A stretch of DNA of 64,000 bases, from the NCBI GenBank assembly GCA_964036045.1, contig OZ038398.1:29891380-29955379 (forward strand). Direction: 5' to 3'. The position numbers and the translations under genes were made by a program. How positions within the stretch are numbered: position 1 is the first letter of the stretch; the number at the start of each line of letters is the position of its first letter. Shown here in pieces: positions 30,217 through 40,100 of the stretch. The DNA is from Eutreptiella sp. 'Long Island Sound 2002'. Taxonomy: Eukaryota; Euglenozoa; Euglenophyceae; Eutreptiales; Eutreptiaceae. The notes beneath the pieces are model-generated. The model had not been told where the DNA came from. It worked only from the letters and a program-made list of their open reading frames with translations, and did no database searches.

Positions 30217-30383
30217 GGCGCTCATGAATCAGTATTGATGACTTGCCATTAGCAACAGCGCCTCCGGGGCCGCAACCTCTGCCCTTCAGTGACGTCTGTG
30301 CTACAACCGGAACTGTCCGATGACGCTTCAGAGGAGGCATCAGAATATTGACGATATCAACACCCCTTCCGAAGAGTCGTCAC
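30217..30383. other. Intergenic sequence, nothing recognised
   Basis: Unique sequence between the satellite edge and the 3' end of the nitrilase-methyltransferase gene. It contains several TGACG/GACGC motifs but no frame or repeat that can be supported. Confidence 0.5.
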
Positions 30384-31763
30384 TTAACACAATTTGATGG
30401 GACGTAATTTCTGAGCTATCCACAGGGTGCCCTCACAGGCCCCGAGGTAATTTGGGACAGATTTGTGTTGCAAAACTTTGCAACCTTCTTCCATCTGCAG
30501 ATCATCCAAAATCTTCTCCAATGTGATTGCAACCTCTTGGCACTGAGGCTCTTTCAGTTCAGTTGTATTCCACAGCAAGACCAGAAAGCCGGCCACTTCC
30601 ACTAGGCGAAGCATCTCTTGGAGCAGGACCAATGGATTCAGCCATTGCATGGTCATCAATGACCCTACACAGTGGCACACATGGAATGACCCACTGGGCA
30701 AGCTGGTGGCCTTCACCTCGAAGGGGCCCAAGATGATCTCCTTGTAAATACCCTTCTTCTCTGCCTCCTGAAGCATTGCTTCATTGCGGTCCAATGCCAC
30801 CATGTTGACAAACCCGTGCTGGGCAAATGCCTCCCCCACTAGCCCAGTGCCAGCAGCAATATCGAGCACTCGGCCGTTTTTTTGTGCTCCAACCTGGGCA
30901 ACAGCCTTCGCCACAATCATAGGCGCATTGTACTGCACATCACGCATTTGCTGGTCATAGTAGCCTGCACGATTGTGGAAGAACTCCTGTGTGGCCGCAC
31001 TGGTCTCATTCTCCCATGGCACTTCCGTCTCATATGAAATTGCGGCTGCATATAATTCAGGCTGTGGTTCGGGCAGGAGCTGTTGGCGATTCTTAAAAAA
31101 TGTGCCAGGCTGGAAATCATGCAGCAGGATACCTTCTGTGTTACTATGCAGTGGCAAAGTTTGGCCTGATGGCTGACAGATTTTCAACGCTTCCAGTTCT
31201 ACTAATGCCACGTGGAACTGGTTCTCCACTGCTCTCGCATGGACAATGGTGCCATACTGGGAAGACAAAGCATGGTCTTCAACGCCGCTTGCCACAATCA
31301 CCAGCTGCGCACCCGCCTTCGAAGACATTGCAGTGAAGAACTGTGGGACTAAGAGGTCAGAGCCAATAGCCAAGCCAATCCGGAGATTGTCCAAACTTAC
31401 AACACACATCTTGGTTCCAGCCTCAAATGTCCCTTGATCTATGCAGCTGAAGTGAACTTTGCGGTAGCACCCAACCTCTTTCCCACTGTGGTCGATGAAC
31501 ATCAGGGCATTGTACATGTGCAGGGGGTTGTACTCAACAAAGCCATAAATCACTGCAATGCTGAATTGCTGAGCAGCAATCGCAATCTCCTTTGAAGAAG
31601 CCTTATGATCTTTTGTCAAGCCAGTATTCAGGGCACGTTCTCCAAAGACCGCAAGTTTGGCTCCAGAGAGAGCGGCTTGCTTCATTTTGTCAATCATCTC
31701 CAGGGTATTCAATGACTTGCCCTCTGATGGCGTGGACACCTGGCAAAAGGCTATACAGGGCAT
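30384..31763 (-). CDS. Nitrilase-fold / METTL27-like methyltransferase fusion, active-site Cys missing
   Basis: 459 residues from the ATG at 31763, where the nitrilase fold begins (MPCIAFCQV). The frame is open to an ATG at 31973, but those 70 extra residues are low-complexity. Residues 1-235 match the carbon-nitrogen hydrolase fold: Glu 42 (VFGERALNTG), Lys 102 (CYRKVHF), and the Cys-strand region IGLAIGSDLLVP, followed by GAQLVIVAS and ARAVENQ. The catalytic Cys of the family motif ICxD is Gly 134 here, so the hydrolase half should be inactive. Residues 255-450 are a Rossmann-type S-adenosylmethionine-dependent methyltransferase. Motif I is VLDIAAGTGLVG (299-310), an acidic residue follows in VALDRN, and there is a GSLMTMQWLNP stretch; the closest recognised pattern is METTL27/WBSCR27. 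No introns are needed. Its substrate is unknown. Confidence 0.82.
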   Translation of the reverse strand: MPCIAFCQVSTPSEGKSLNTLEMIDKMKQAALSGAKLAVFGERALNTGLTKDHKASSKEIAIAAQQFSIAVIYGFVEYNPLHMYNALMFIDHSGKEVGCYRKVHFSCIDQGTFEAGTKMCVVSLDNLRIGLAIGSDLLVPQFFTAMSSKAGAQLVIVASGVEDHALSSQYGTIVHARAVENQFHVALVELEALKICQPSGQTLPLHSNTEGILLHDFQPGTFFKNRQQLLPEPQPELYAAAISYETEVPWENETSAATQEFFHNRAGYYDQQMRDVQYNAPMIVAKAVAQVGAQKNGRVLDIAAGTGLVGEAFAQHGFVNMVALDRNEAMLQEAEKKGIYKEIILGPFEVKATSLPSGSFHVCHCVGSLMTMQWLNPLVLLQEMLRLVEVAGFLVLLWNTTELKEPQCQEVAITLEKILDDLQMEEGCKVLQHKSVPNYLGACEGTLWIAQKLRPIKLC

Positions 31764-32268
31764 GTTAGCGGCTGCTGAGAAAAGAAACAGAAGAGGAGGA
31801 GGAGGAGATGCCGCCAACTGTGCTTGTGCTGTTCCGAGCAGATGGCATGTTCTCGTGGGGCCGCCTCCTGAGTAACGCTGACCTGTGCACCAACGACAAC
31901 ATTTATGCACCGCCACCTTCATGGGACGTAATATAGTTGTACCCCTGTGTCCGCACTCACTAGCCAACTGCATCCAGCACTACACACTGAGCAAAAACCA
32001 CGCCCACCACGAGGTGTTTCGGGCCCTTACAGTGGGCAGCAAATTGTTGTGTTTCCTGCCAAAACGGATAGCCGCTCCCCACAAATACAATCCCAACCGT
32101 CCACGGTAGGCCTTGCCCATGCAATGTCCAGAGGAGAGGAAAGAGATGAGGATGACATGTCTAAAATGCAAAGGAAAACACATGTATGCCACCGCCAGAC
32201 GTTCCCGTCAGAACAAAAAAAACCTGTGAGTGTCCGTTACAGCCCACTTCACCAAAGCTCAGTGTGCC
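31764..32268. other. Upstream region of the nitrilase-methyltransferase gene
   Basis: This holds the presumed 5' leader and promoter of the minus-strand gene. An in-frame 70-codon extension (to 31973) is Pro/Leu/Ala-rich and may be untranslated. No TATA box or other clear motif was found. Confidence 0.4.
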
Positions 32269-32366
32269 CTGCCGTTGGAGGGCAACTGATGGCGGTTGGA
32301 GGGTAATCAATGGCGGTTGGAGGGTAAGTGACGGCGGTTGGAGGGTGACCGACGGCAGTTGGCACC
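32269..32366. repeat. 21-bp minisatellite (GGCGGTTGGAGGGTAA)
   Basis: Four to five copies of a 21-bp unit, with GGCGGTTGG at 32291, 32312 and 32333 and diverged copies on both sides. The period is a multiple of three, so one frame reads GGWRV-x-D repeatedly within a short 61-codon frame. That frame has no other sign of being a gene. Confidence 0.85.
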
Positions 32367-32369
32367 TAT

Positions 32370-32800
32370 GATTTTATGCGCCACAAAAAAAAATAATAAA
32401 AAAAAATTTCAAAAAAAGTTTATGAAAAAAAATTAAAAAAATTTTTTTGAACAATAATTTTGACCTGAAATGCGAAAAAACTCCAAGTGTGTCATTGTTG
32501 CCGACCAAAATCACATGAAATGAAGGGCATTTGGTGAAACCTAGTATGCACGTAGCAAAACCTAGTAAAATGTAGCAAAACCTAGTAAAAAAAATTTTTT
32601 TTTAAAAAAAATGTTTTAAAAAGAATTTTTTTTCACTAGGTAAAAAAGGCAAAAATTTTAAAGTTTTTTTTTAAAAAAAAATTTTTTTACTAGGTAAAAA
32701 AAGCAAAAATTTTAAAAAATTTTCCCTTACTAGGTTACTAGGTAGTGACAAATTTGGACTTGAATTTGAACAAAAAAAACCAAGTTTATGGGGGGGGGGG
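32370..32800. repeat. A/T-rich segment with CCTAGTAAAA / TTTTCACTAGG inverted repeats
   Basis: Poly-A and poly-T runs with ACCTAGTAAAA copies near 32541-32590 facing ACTAGGTAAAAA copies near 32634-32750. The last two are tandem (TTACTAGGTTACTAGGTAG). The segment can form long, weak hairpins. It ends in a run of 13 G near 32790. No gene is visible. Confidence 0.7.
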
Positions 32801-32996
32801 GGTCAACGGTAGGTGGTATTTATGTTTAAGGGCATGGTGCCCCCTGGTCTATTCCAGGCCACTTGTGTAAGTGGCGCCCCACCCGGGCCAAACCGTGTAT
32901 TGCAAGGTCAGCAAAAATAAAATGAGGCTCAAGAAAAGAAGGAGCTTTTATATGATAAATATATATATACATATATGAGGTGCACACACGCGTGCT
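32801..32996. other. A/T-rich sequence, possible 3' region of the minus-strand frame
   Basis: Contains (TA)n-like ATATATATATACATATATG next to the stop codon of the adjacent minus-strand frame. It could be a 3' untranslated region, but no polyadenylation signal can be assigned with confidence. Confidence 0.35.
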
Positions 32997-33419
32997 TTAT
33001 ATGAAGTCGCAAAACACGCGCTTGTAGATGAGGTCCGACTTCTTGTCTTTGTAGGTGGGTTGTGCAGAGGGAGGGTTGTGCTTGCACATGTTGCGAATCA
33101 CGCCCGTGGTCTTTTCTTCCAACTCTTTGATTAGATTTTTGTCATACTCCAATTTCCCAGAGGCATCTTTGGGGTAATGCTCTGGAACAAAAAATTCTTC
33201 ACCACGGATCACCACCTTTGGACGGACCTCATCTACAGAAGGCGGCTTGTCAACCACAAGCCGGTCACCCAAGGCGAATGCCAACACAATGCATGCCAGT
33301 GTGGCAGTAAATTGCACATTCCATTTGCGCAATGCCACACATATCTCCGTGGAACAGAAACCGGAAGCATGCTCAACCGGATGCTCAACCGTGCTTCTAA
33401 ACGTACATACATACAACAC
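32997..33419 (-). CDS. Hypothetical protein exon with one membrane segment
   Basis: An open frame of about 140 codons with no in-frame ATG near its 5' end, so it is best read as a terminal exon or a decayed gene. It contains one hydrophobic stretch (FTATLACIVLAFALG) followed by a charged part rich in Lys, Glu and Asp (PEHYPKDASGKLEYDKNLI), ending VFCDFI. A TTTAG splice acceptor is possible near 33404. No family is recognised. Composition of the C-terminal half looks protein-like, which is the only support. Confidence 0.35.
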   Translation of the reverse strand: MLYVCTFRSTVEHPVEHASGFCSTEICVALRKWNVQFTATLACIVLAFALGDRLVVDKPPSVDEVRPKVVIRGEEFFVPEHYPKDASGKLEYDKNLIKELEEKTTGVIRNMCKHNPPSAQPTYKDKKSDLIYKRVFCDFI

Positions 33420-34062
33420 TTACATGCCCAGAACCAAAATAGCGGTCTTGGGCGAAACCTCAACCCACAATATGTGCACCAAAATTGCATGTAGTGGCCC
33501 CTTCGATTTCCTTATCTGGATCCCCTCCATATACGTTGATGTCCGTCGGCGCGCCTGGGGGGGAGGGGAATCTTGGGGGCAAACACAGCTGAAAAAAATA
33601 GAAACGAATCGAAAGGTGCCAATACCTGGGAGGAGTCATGGCAGAAACACGGCTGGGCACCCCATGTGCATAAGCAAAACGCAACATACAACATACAATG
33701 CAGGGAAGAGAGCCGAGCCGGAGGCGTGAAGTAACCCCCAGAAAGTCCAATGAGTGTAGCAGCCCATAATAGGGGGGCATAGATTTTGATTGTCGGTCCC
33801 CCGCATGCATTGCACCTTAGCCTGTGTCTGTGACTCTTTACCCATGAATGATGAGTGAGCTCCTTCATCACATCAAGGGTAAAGTGTCACAAACAACCAA
33901 GCAATAAAAGTACACTGCATGCGTATTGTAAGGGTGTCATCCATGCCCACGGGACTCATTGTCGCCGATTTCTTCGTGCCTGCCTCAGTGCCTTCCACAG
34001 AGCTTTGCTTGGAGGACATCGTTGCAAACACGAAGGGCTAAAGGAAAAAGGGGAGGCCCAGT
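33420..34062. other. Intergenic sequence, nothing recognised
   Basis: Mixed-composition single-copy DNA. Short open frames on both strands overlap each other and carry no domain. Confidence 0.45.
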
Positions 34063-34112
34063 AACCTAGTAAAAAAAAAAACTTTTGTCTTCACTAGGTT
34101 CTAAAACCTAGT
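34063..34112. repeat. AACCTAGT / ACTAGGTT inverted repeat at the edge of the right satellite array
   Basis: AACCTAGTAAAA (34063) faces CACTAGGTT (34092-34100), and a third AACCTAGT lies at 34105-34112. The same motif pair clusters at 32541-32750. The 85-bp array starts 12 bp later. Confidence 0.7.
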
Positions 34113-37100
34113 AAAAACAAAAACGTGGCTACCTCACCCCTGCCGTATCGGGGAGCCCCACCACTGCAGAGCGGGGGGCAAAATCAGAAGTGGCCCACAA
34201 GTGGGCAAATTGGCTACCTCACCCCTGCCGTATCGGGGAGCCCCACCGCTGCAGAGCGGGGGGCAGAATCAGAAGTGGCCGACAAGTGGGCAAATTGGCT
34301 ACCTCACCCCTGCCGTATCGGGGAGCCCCACCGCTGCAGAGCGGGGGGCAAAATCAGAAGTGGCCCACAAGTGGGCAAAGTGGCTACCTCACCCTTGCCG
34401 TATCGGGGAGCCCCACCGCTGCAGAGCGGGGGGCAAAATCAGAAGTGGCCCACAAGTGGGCGAAATGGCTACCTCACCCCTGCCGTATCGGGGAGCCCCA
34501 CCGCTGCAGAGCGGGGGGCAAAATCAGAAGTGGCCCACAAGTGGGCGAAATGGCTACCTCACCCCTGCCGTATCGGGGAGCCCCACCGCTGCAGAGCGGG
34601 GGGCAAAATTAGAAGTGGCCCACAAGTGGGCGAAGTGGCTACCTCACCCCTGCCGTATCGGGGAGCCCCACCGCTGCAGAGTGGGGGGCAAAATCAGAAG
34701 TGGCCCACAAGTGGGCAAAGTGGCTACCTCACCCCTGCCGTATCGGGGAGCCCCACCGCTGCAGAGCGGGGGGCAAAATCAGGAGTGGCCCACAAGTGGG
34801 CAAATTGGCTACCTCACCCCTGCCGTATCGGGGAGCCCCACCGCTGCAGAGCGGGGGGCAAAATCAGAAGTGGCCCACAAGTGGGCAAAGTGGCTACCTC
34901 ACCCTTGCCGTATCGGGGAGCCCCACCGCTTTAGAGCGGGGGGCAAAATCAGAAGTGGCCCACAAGTGGGCGAAGTGGCTACCTCACCCCTGCCGTATCG
35001 GGGAGCCCCACCGCTGCAGAGCGGGGGGCAAAATCAGAAGTGGCCCACAAGTGGGCGAAGTGGCTACCTCACCCCTGCCGTATCGGGGAGCCCCACCGCT
35101 TCAGAGCGGGGGGCCAAATCAGAAGTGGCCCACAAGTGGGCAAATTGGCTACCTCACCCCTGCCGTATCGGGGAGCCCCACCGCTGCAGAGCGGGGGGCA
35201 AAATCAGAAGTGGCCCACAAGTGGGCGAAGTGGCTACCTCACCCCTGCCGTATCGGGGAGCCCCACCACTGCAGAGCGGGGGGCAAAATCAGAAGTGGCC
35301 CACAAGTGGGCAAAGTGGCTACCTCACCCCTGCCGTATCGGGGAGCCCCACCGCTGCAGAGCGGGGGGCAAAATCAGAAGTGACCCACAAGTGGGCAAAT
35401 TGGCTACCTCACCCCTGCCGTATCGGGGATCCCCTCCGCTTCAGAGCGGGGGGCAAAATCAGAAGTGGCCCACAAGTGGGCGAAGTGGCTACCTCACCCC
35501 TGCCGTGTCGGGGAGCCCCACCACTGCAGAGCGGGGGGCAAAATCAGAAGTGGCCCACAAGTGGGCAAAGTGGCTACCTCACCCCTGCCGTATCGGGGAG
35601 CCCCACCGCTGCAGAGCGGGGGGCAAAATCAGAAGTGGCCCACAAGTGGGCGAAGTGGCTACCTCACCCCTGCCGTATCGGGGAGCCCCACCGCTTCAGA
35701 GCGGGGGGCAAAATCAGAAGTGGCCCACAAGTGGGCAAATTGGCTACCTCACCCCTGCCGTATCGGGGAGCCCCACCGCTTCAGAGCGGGGGGCAAAATC
35801 AGAAGTGGCCCACAAGTGGGCAAATTGGCTACCTCACCCCTGCCGTATCGGGGAGCCCCACCACTGCAGAGCGGGGGGCAAAATCAGAAGTGGCCCACAA
35901 GTGGGCAAATTGGCTACCTCACCCCTGCCGTATCGGGGAGCCCCACCGCTGCAGAGCGGGGGGCAAAATCAGAAGTGGCCCACAAGTGGGCAAAGTGGCT
36001 ACCTCACCCCTGCCGTATCGGGGAGCCCCACCGCTGCAGAGCGGGGGGCAAAATCAGAAGTGGCCCACAAGTGGGCAAATTGGCTACCTCACCCCTGCCG
36101 TATCGGGGAGCCCCAACGCTGCAGAGCGGGGGGGCAAAATCAGAAGTGGCCCACAAGTGGGCAAAGTGGCTACCTCACCCTTGCCGAATCGGGGAGCCCC
36201 ACCGCTGCAGAGCGGGGGGCAAAATCAGAAGTGGCCCACAAGTGGGCGAAGTGGCTACCTCACCCCTGCCGTATCGGGGAGCCCCACCGCTGCAGAGCGG
36301 GGGGGCAAAATCAGAAGTGGCCCACAAGTGGGCAAATTGGCTACCTCACCCCTGCCGTATCGGGGAGCCCCACCGCTGCAGAGCGGGGGGCAAAATCAGA
36401 AGTGGCCCACAAGTGGGCAAAGTGGCTACCTCACCCCTGCCGTATCGGGGAGCCCCACCGCTGCAGAGCGGGGGGCAAAATCAGAAGTGGCCCAAAAGTG
36501 GGCGAAGTGGCTACCTCACCCCTGCCGTGTCGGGGAGCCCCACGGCTTCGGAGCGGGGGGCAAAATCAGAAGTGGCCCACAAGTAGGCGAAGTGGCTACC
36601 TCACCCTTGCCGTATCGGGGAGCCCCACCGCTTCAGAGCGGGGGGCAAAATCAGAAGTGGCCCACAAGTGGGCAAATTGGCTACCTCACCCCTGCCGTAT
36701 CGGGGAGCCCCACCGCTGCAGATCGGGGGGCAGAATCAGAAGTGGCCGACAAGTGGGCAAATTGGCTACCTCACCCCTGCCGTATCGGGGATCCCCACCG
36801 CTGCAGAGCGGGGGGCAAAATCAGAAGTGGCCCACAAGTGGGCAAAGTGGCTACCTCACCCCTGCCGTATCGGGGAGCCCCACCACTGCAGAGCGGGGGG
36901 CAAAATCAGAAGTGGCCCACAAGTGGGCAAATTGGCTACCTCACCCCTGCCGTATCGGGGAGCCCCACCACTGCAGAGCGGGGGGCATAATCAGAAGTGG
37001 CCCACAAGTGGGCAAAGTGCCTACCTCACCCCTGCCGTATCGGGGAGCCCCACCGCTGCAGAGCGGGGGGCAAAATCAGAAGTGGCCCACAAGTGGGCAA

Positions 37101-40100
37101 ATTGGCTACCTCACCCCTGCCGTATCGGGGAGCCCCACCGCTGCAGAGCGGGGGGCAAAATCAGAAGTGGCCCACAAGTGGGCAAAGTGGCTACCTCACC
37201 CCTGCCGTATCGGGGAGCCCCACCGCTGCAGAGCGGGGGGCAAAATCAGAAGTGGCCCAAAAGTGGGCGAAGTGGCTACCTCACCCCTGCCGTGTCGGGG
37301 AGCCCCACCACTGCAGAGCGGGGGGCAAAATCAGAAGTGGCCCAGAAGTGGGCAAAGTGGCTACCTCACCCTTGCCGTATCGGGGAGCCCCACCGCTTCA
37401 GAGCGGGGGGCAAAATCAGAAGTGGCCCACAAGTGGGCAAATTGGCTACCTCACCCCTGCCGTATCGGGGAGCCCCACCGCTGCAGATCGGGGGGCAGAA
37501 TCAGAAGTGGCCGACAAGTGGGCAAATTGGCTACCTCACCCCTGCCGTATCGGGGATCCCCACCGCTGCAGAGCGGGGGGCAAAATCAGAAGTGGCCCAC
37601 AAGTGGGCAAAGTGGCTACCTCACCCCTGCCGTATCGGGGAGCCCCACCACTGCAGAGCGGGGGGCAAAATCAGAAGTGGCCCACAAGTGGGCAAATTGG
37701 CTACCTCACCCCTGCCGTATCGGGGAGCCCCACCACTGCAGAGCGGGGGGCATAATCAGAAGTGGCCCACAAGTGGGCAAAGTGGCTACCTCACCCCTGC
37801 CGTATCGGGGAGCCCCACGGCTGCAGAGCGGGGGGCAAAATCAGAAGTGGCCCACAAGTGGGCGAAGTGGCTACCTCACCCCTGCCGTATCGGGGAGCCC
37901 CACCACTGCAGAGCGGGGGGCAAAATCAGAAGTGGCCCACAAGTGGGCGAAGTAGCTACCTCACCCCTGCCGTATCGGGGAGCCCCACCGCTTCAGAGCG
38001 GGGGGCAAAATCAGAAGTGGCCCACAAGTGGGCGAAGTGGCTACCTCACCCCTGCCGTATCGGGGAGCCCCACTGCTGCAGAGCGGGGGGCAAAATCAGA
38101 AGTGGCCCACAAGTGGGCAAAGTGGCTACCTCACCCCTGCCGTATCGGGGAGCCCCACCGCTGCAGATCGGGGGGCAAAATCAGAAGTGGCCCACAAGTG
38201 GGCAAATTGGCTACCTCACCCCTGCCGTATCGGGGAGCCCCACCACTGCAGAGCGGGGGGCAAAATCAGAAGTGGCCCACAAGTGGGCAAAGTGGCTACC
38301 TCACCCCTGCCGTATAGGGGAGCCCCACCGCTGCAGAGCGGGGGGCAAAATCAGAAGTGGCCCACAAGTGGGCAAAGTGGCTACCTCACCCCTGCCGTAT
38401 CGGGGAGCCCCACCGCTGCAGATCGGGGGGCAAAATCAGAAGTGGCCCACAAGTGGGCAAATTGGCTACCTCACCCCTGCCGTATCGGGGAGCCCCACCG
38501 CTGCAGAGCGGGGGGCAAAATCAGAAGTGGCCCACAAGTGGGCGAAGTAGCTACCTCACCCCTGCCGTATCGGGGAGCCCCACCGCTTCAGAGCGGGGGG
38601 CAAAATCAGAAGTGGCCCACAAGTGGGCGAAGTGGCTACCTCACCCCTGCTGTATCGGGGATCCCCACCGCTGCAGAGCGGGGGGCAAAATCAGAAGTGG
38701 CCCACAAGTGGGCGAAGTGGCTACCTCACCCCTGCCGTATCATGGAGCCCCACCGCTTCAGAGCGGGGGGCAAAATCAGAAGTGGCCCACAAGTGGGCAA
38801 ATTGGCTACCTCACCCCTGCCGTATCGGGGAGCCCCACCGCTGCAGATCGGGGGGCAGAATCAGAAGTGGCCCACAAGTGGGCAAATTGGCTACCTCACC
38901 CCTGCCGTATCGGGGATCCCCTCCGCTTCAGAGCGGGGGGCAAAATCAGAAGTGGCCCACAAGTGGGCAAAGTGGCTACCTCACCCCTGCCGTATCGGGG
39001 AGCCCCACCACTGCAGATCGGGGGGCAAAATCAGAAGTGGCCCACAAGTGGGCGAAGTGGCTACCTCACCCCTGCCGTATCGGGGAGCCCCACCGCTTCA
39101 GAGCGGGGGGCAAAACCAGAAGTGGCCCACAAGTGGGCAAAGTGGCTACCTCACCCCTGCTGTATCGGGGAGCCCCACCGCTTCACAGCGGGGGGCAAAA
39201 TCAGAAGTGGCCCACAAGTGGGCAAAGTGGCTACCTCACCCCTGCCGTATCGGGGAGCCCCACCGCTTCAGAGCGGGGGGCAAAATCAGAAGTGGCCCAC
39301 AAGTGGGCAAATTGGCTACCTCACCCCTGCCGTATCGGGGAGCCCCACCGCTGCAGATCGGGGGGCAGAATCAGAAGTGGCCCACAAGTGGGCAAATTGG
39401 CTACCTCACCCCTGCCGTATCGGGGAGCCCCACCGCTGCAGAGCGGGGGGCAAAATCAGAAGTGGCCCACAAGTGGGCAAAGTGGCTACCTCACCCCTGC
39501 CGTATCGGGGATCCCCTCCGCTTCAGAGCGGGGGGCAAAATCAGAAGTGGCCCACAAGTGGGCAAAGTGGCTACCTCACCCCTGCCGTATCGGGGAGCCC
39601 CACCACTGCAGAGCGGGGGGCAAAATCAGAAGTGGCCCACAAGTGGGCGAAGTGGCTACCTCACCCCTGCCGTATCGGGGAGCCCCACCGCTGCAGAGCG
39701 GGGGGCAAAATCAGAAGTGGCCCACAAGTGGGCAAAGTGGCTACCTCACCCCTGTCGTATCGGGGAGCCCCACCGCTGCAGATCGGGGGGCAAAATCAGA
39801 AGTGGCCCACAAGTGGGCAAAGTGGCTACCTCACCCCTGCCGTATCGGGGATCCCCTCCGCTTCAGAGCGGGGGGCAAAATCAGAAGTGGCCCACAAGTG
39901 GGCAAAGTGGCTACCTCACCCCTGCCGTATCGGGGAGCCCCACCACTGCAGAGCGGGGGGCAAAATCAGAAGTGGCCCACAAGTGGGCGAAGTGGCTACC
40001 TCACCCCTGCCGTATCGGGGATCCCCTCCGCTTCAGAGCGGGGGGCAAAATCAGAAGTGGCCCACAAGTGGGCAAAGTGGCTACCTCACCCCTGCCGTAT

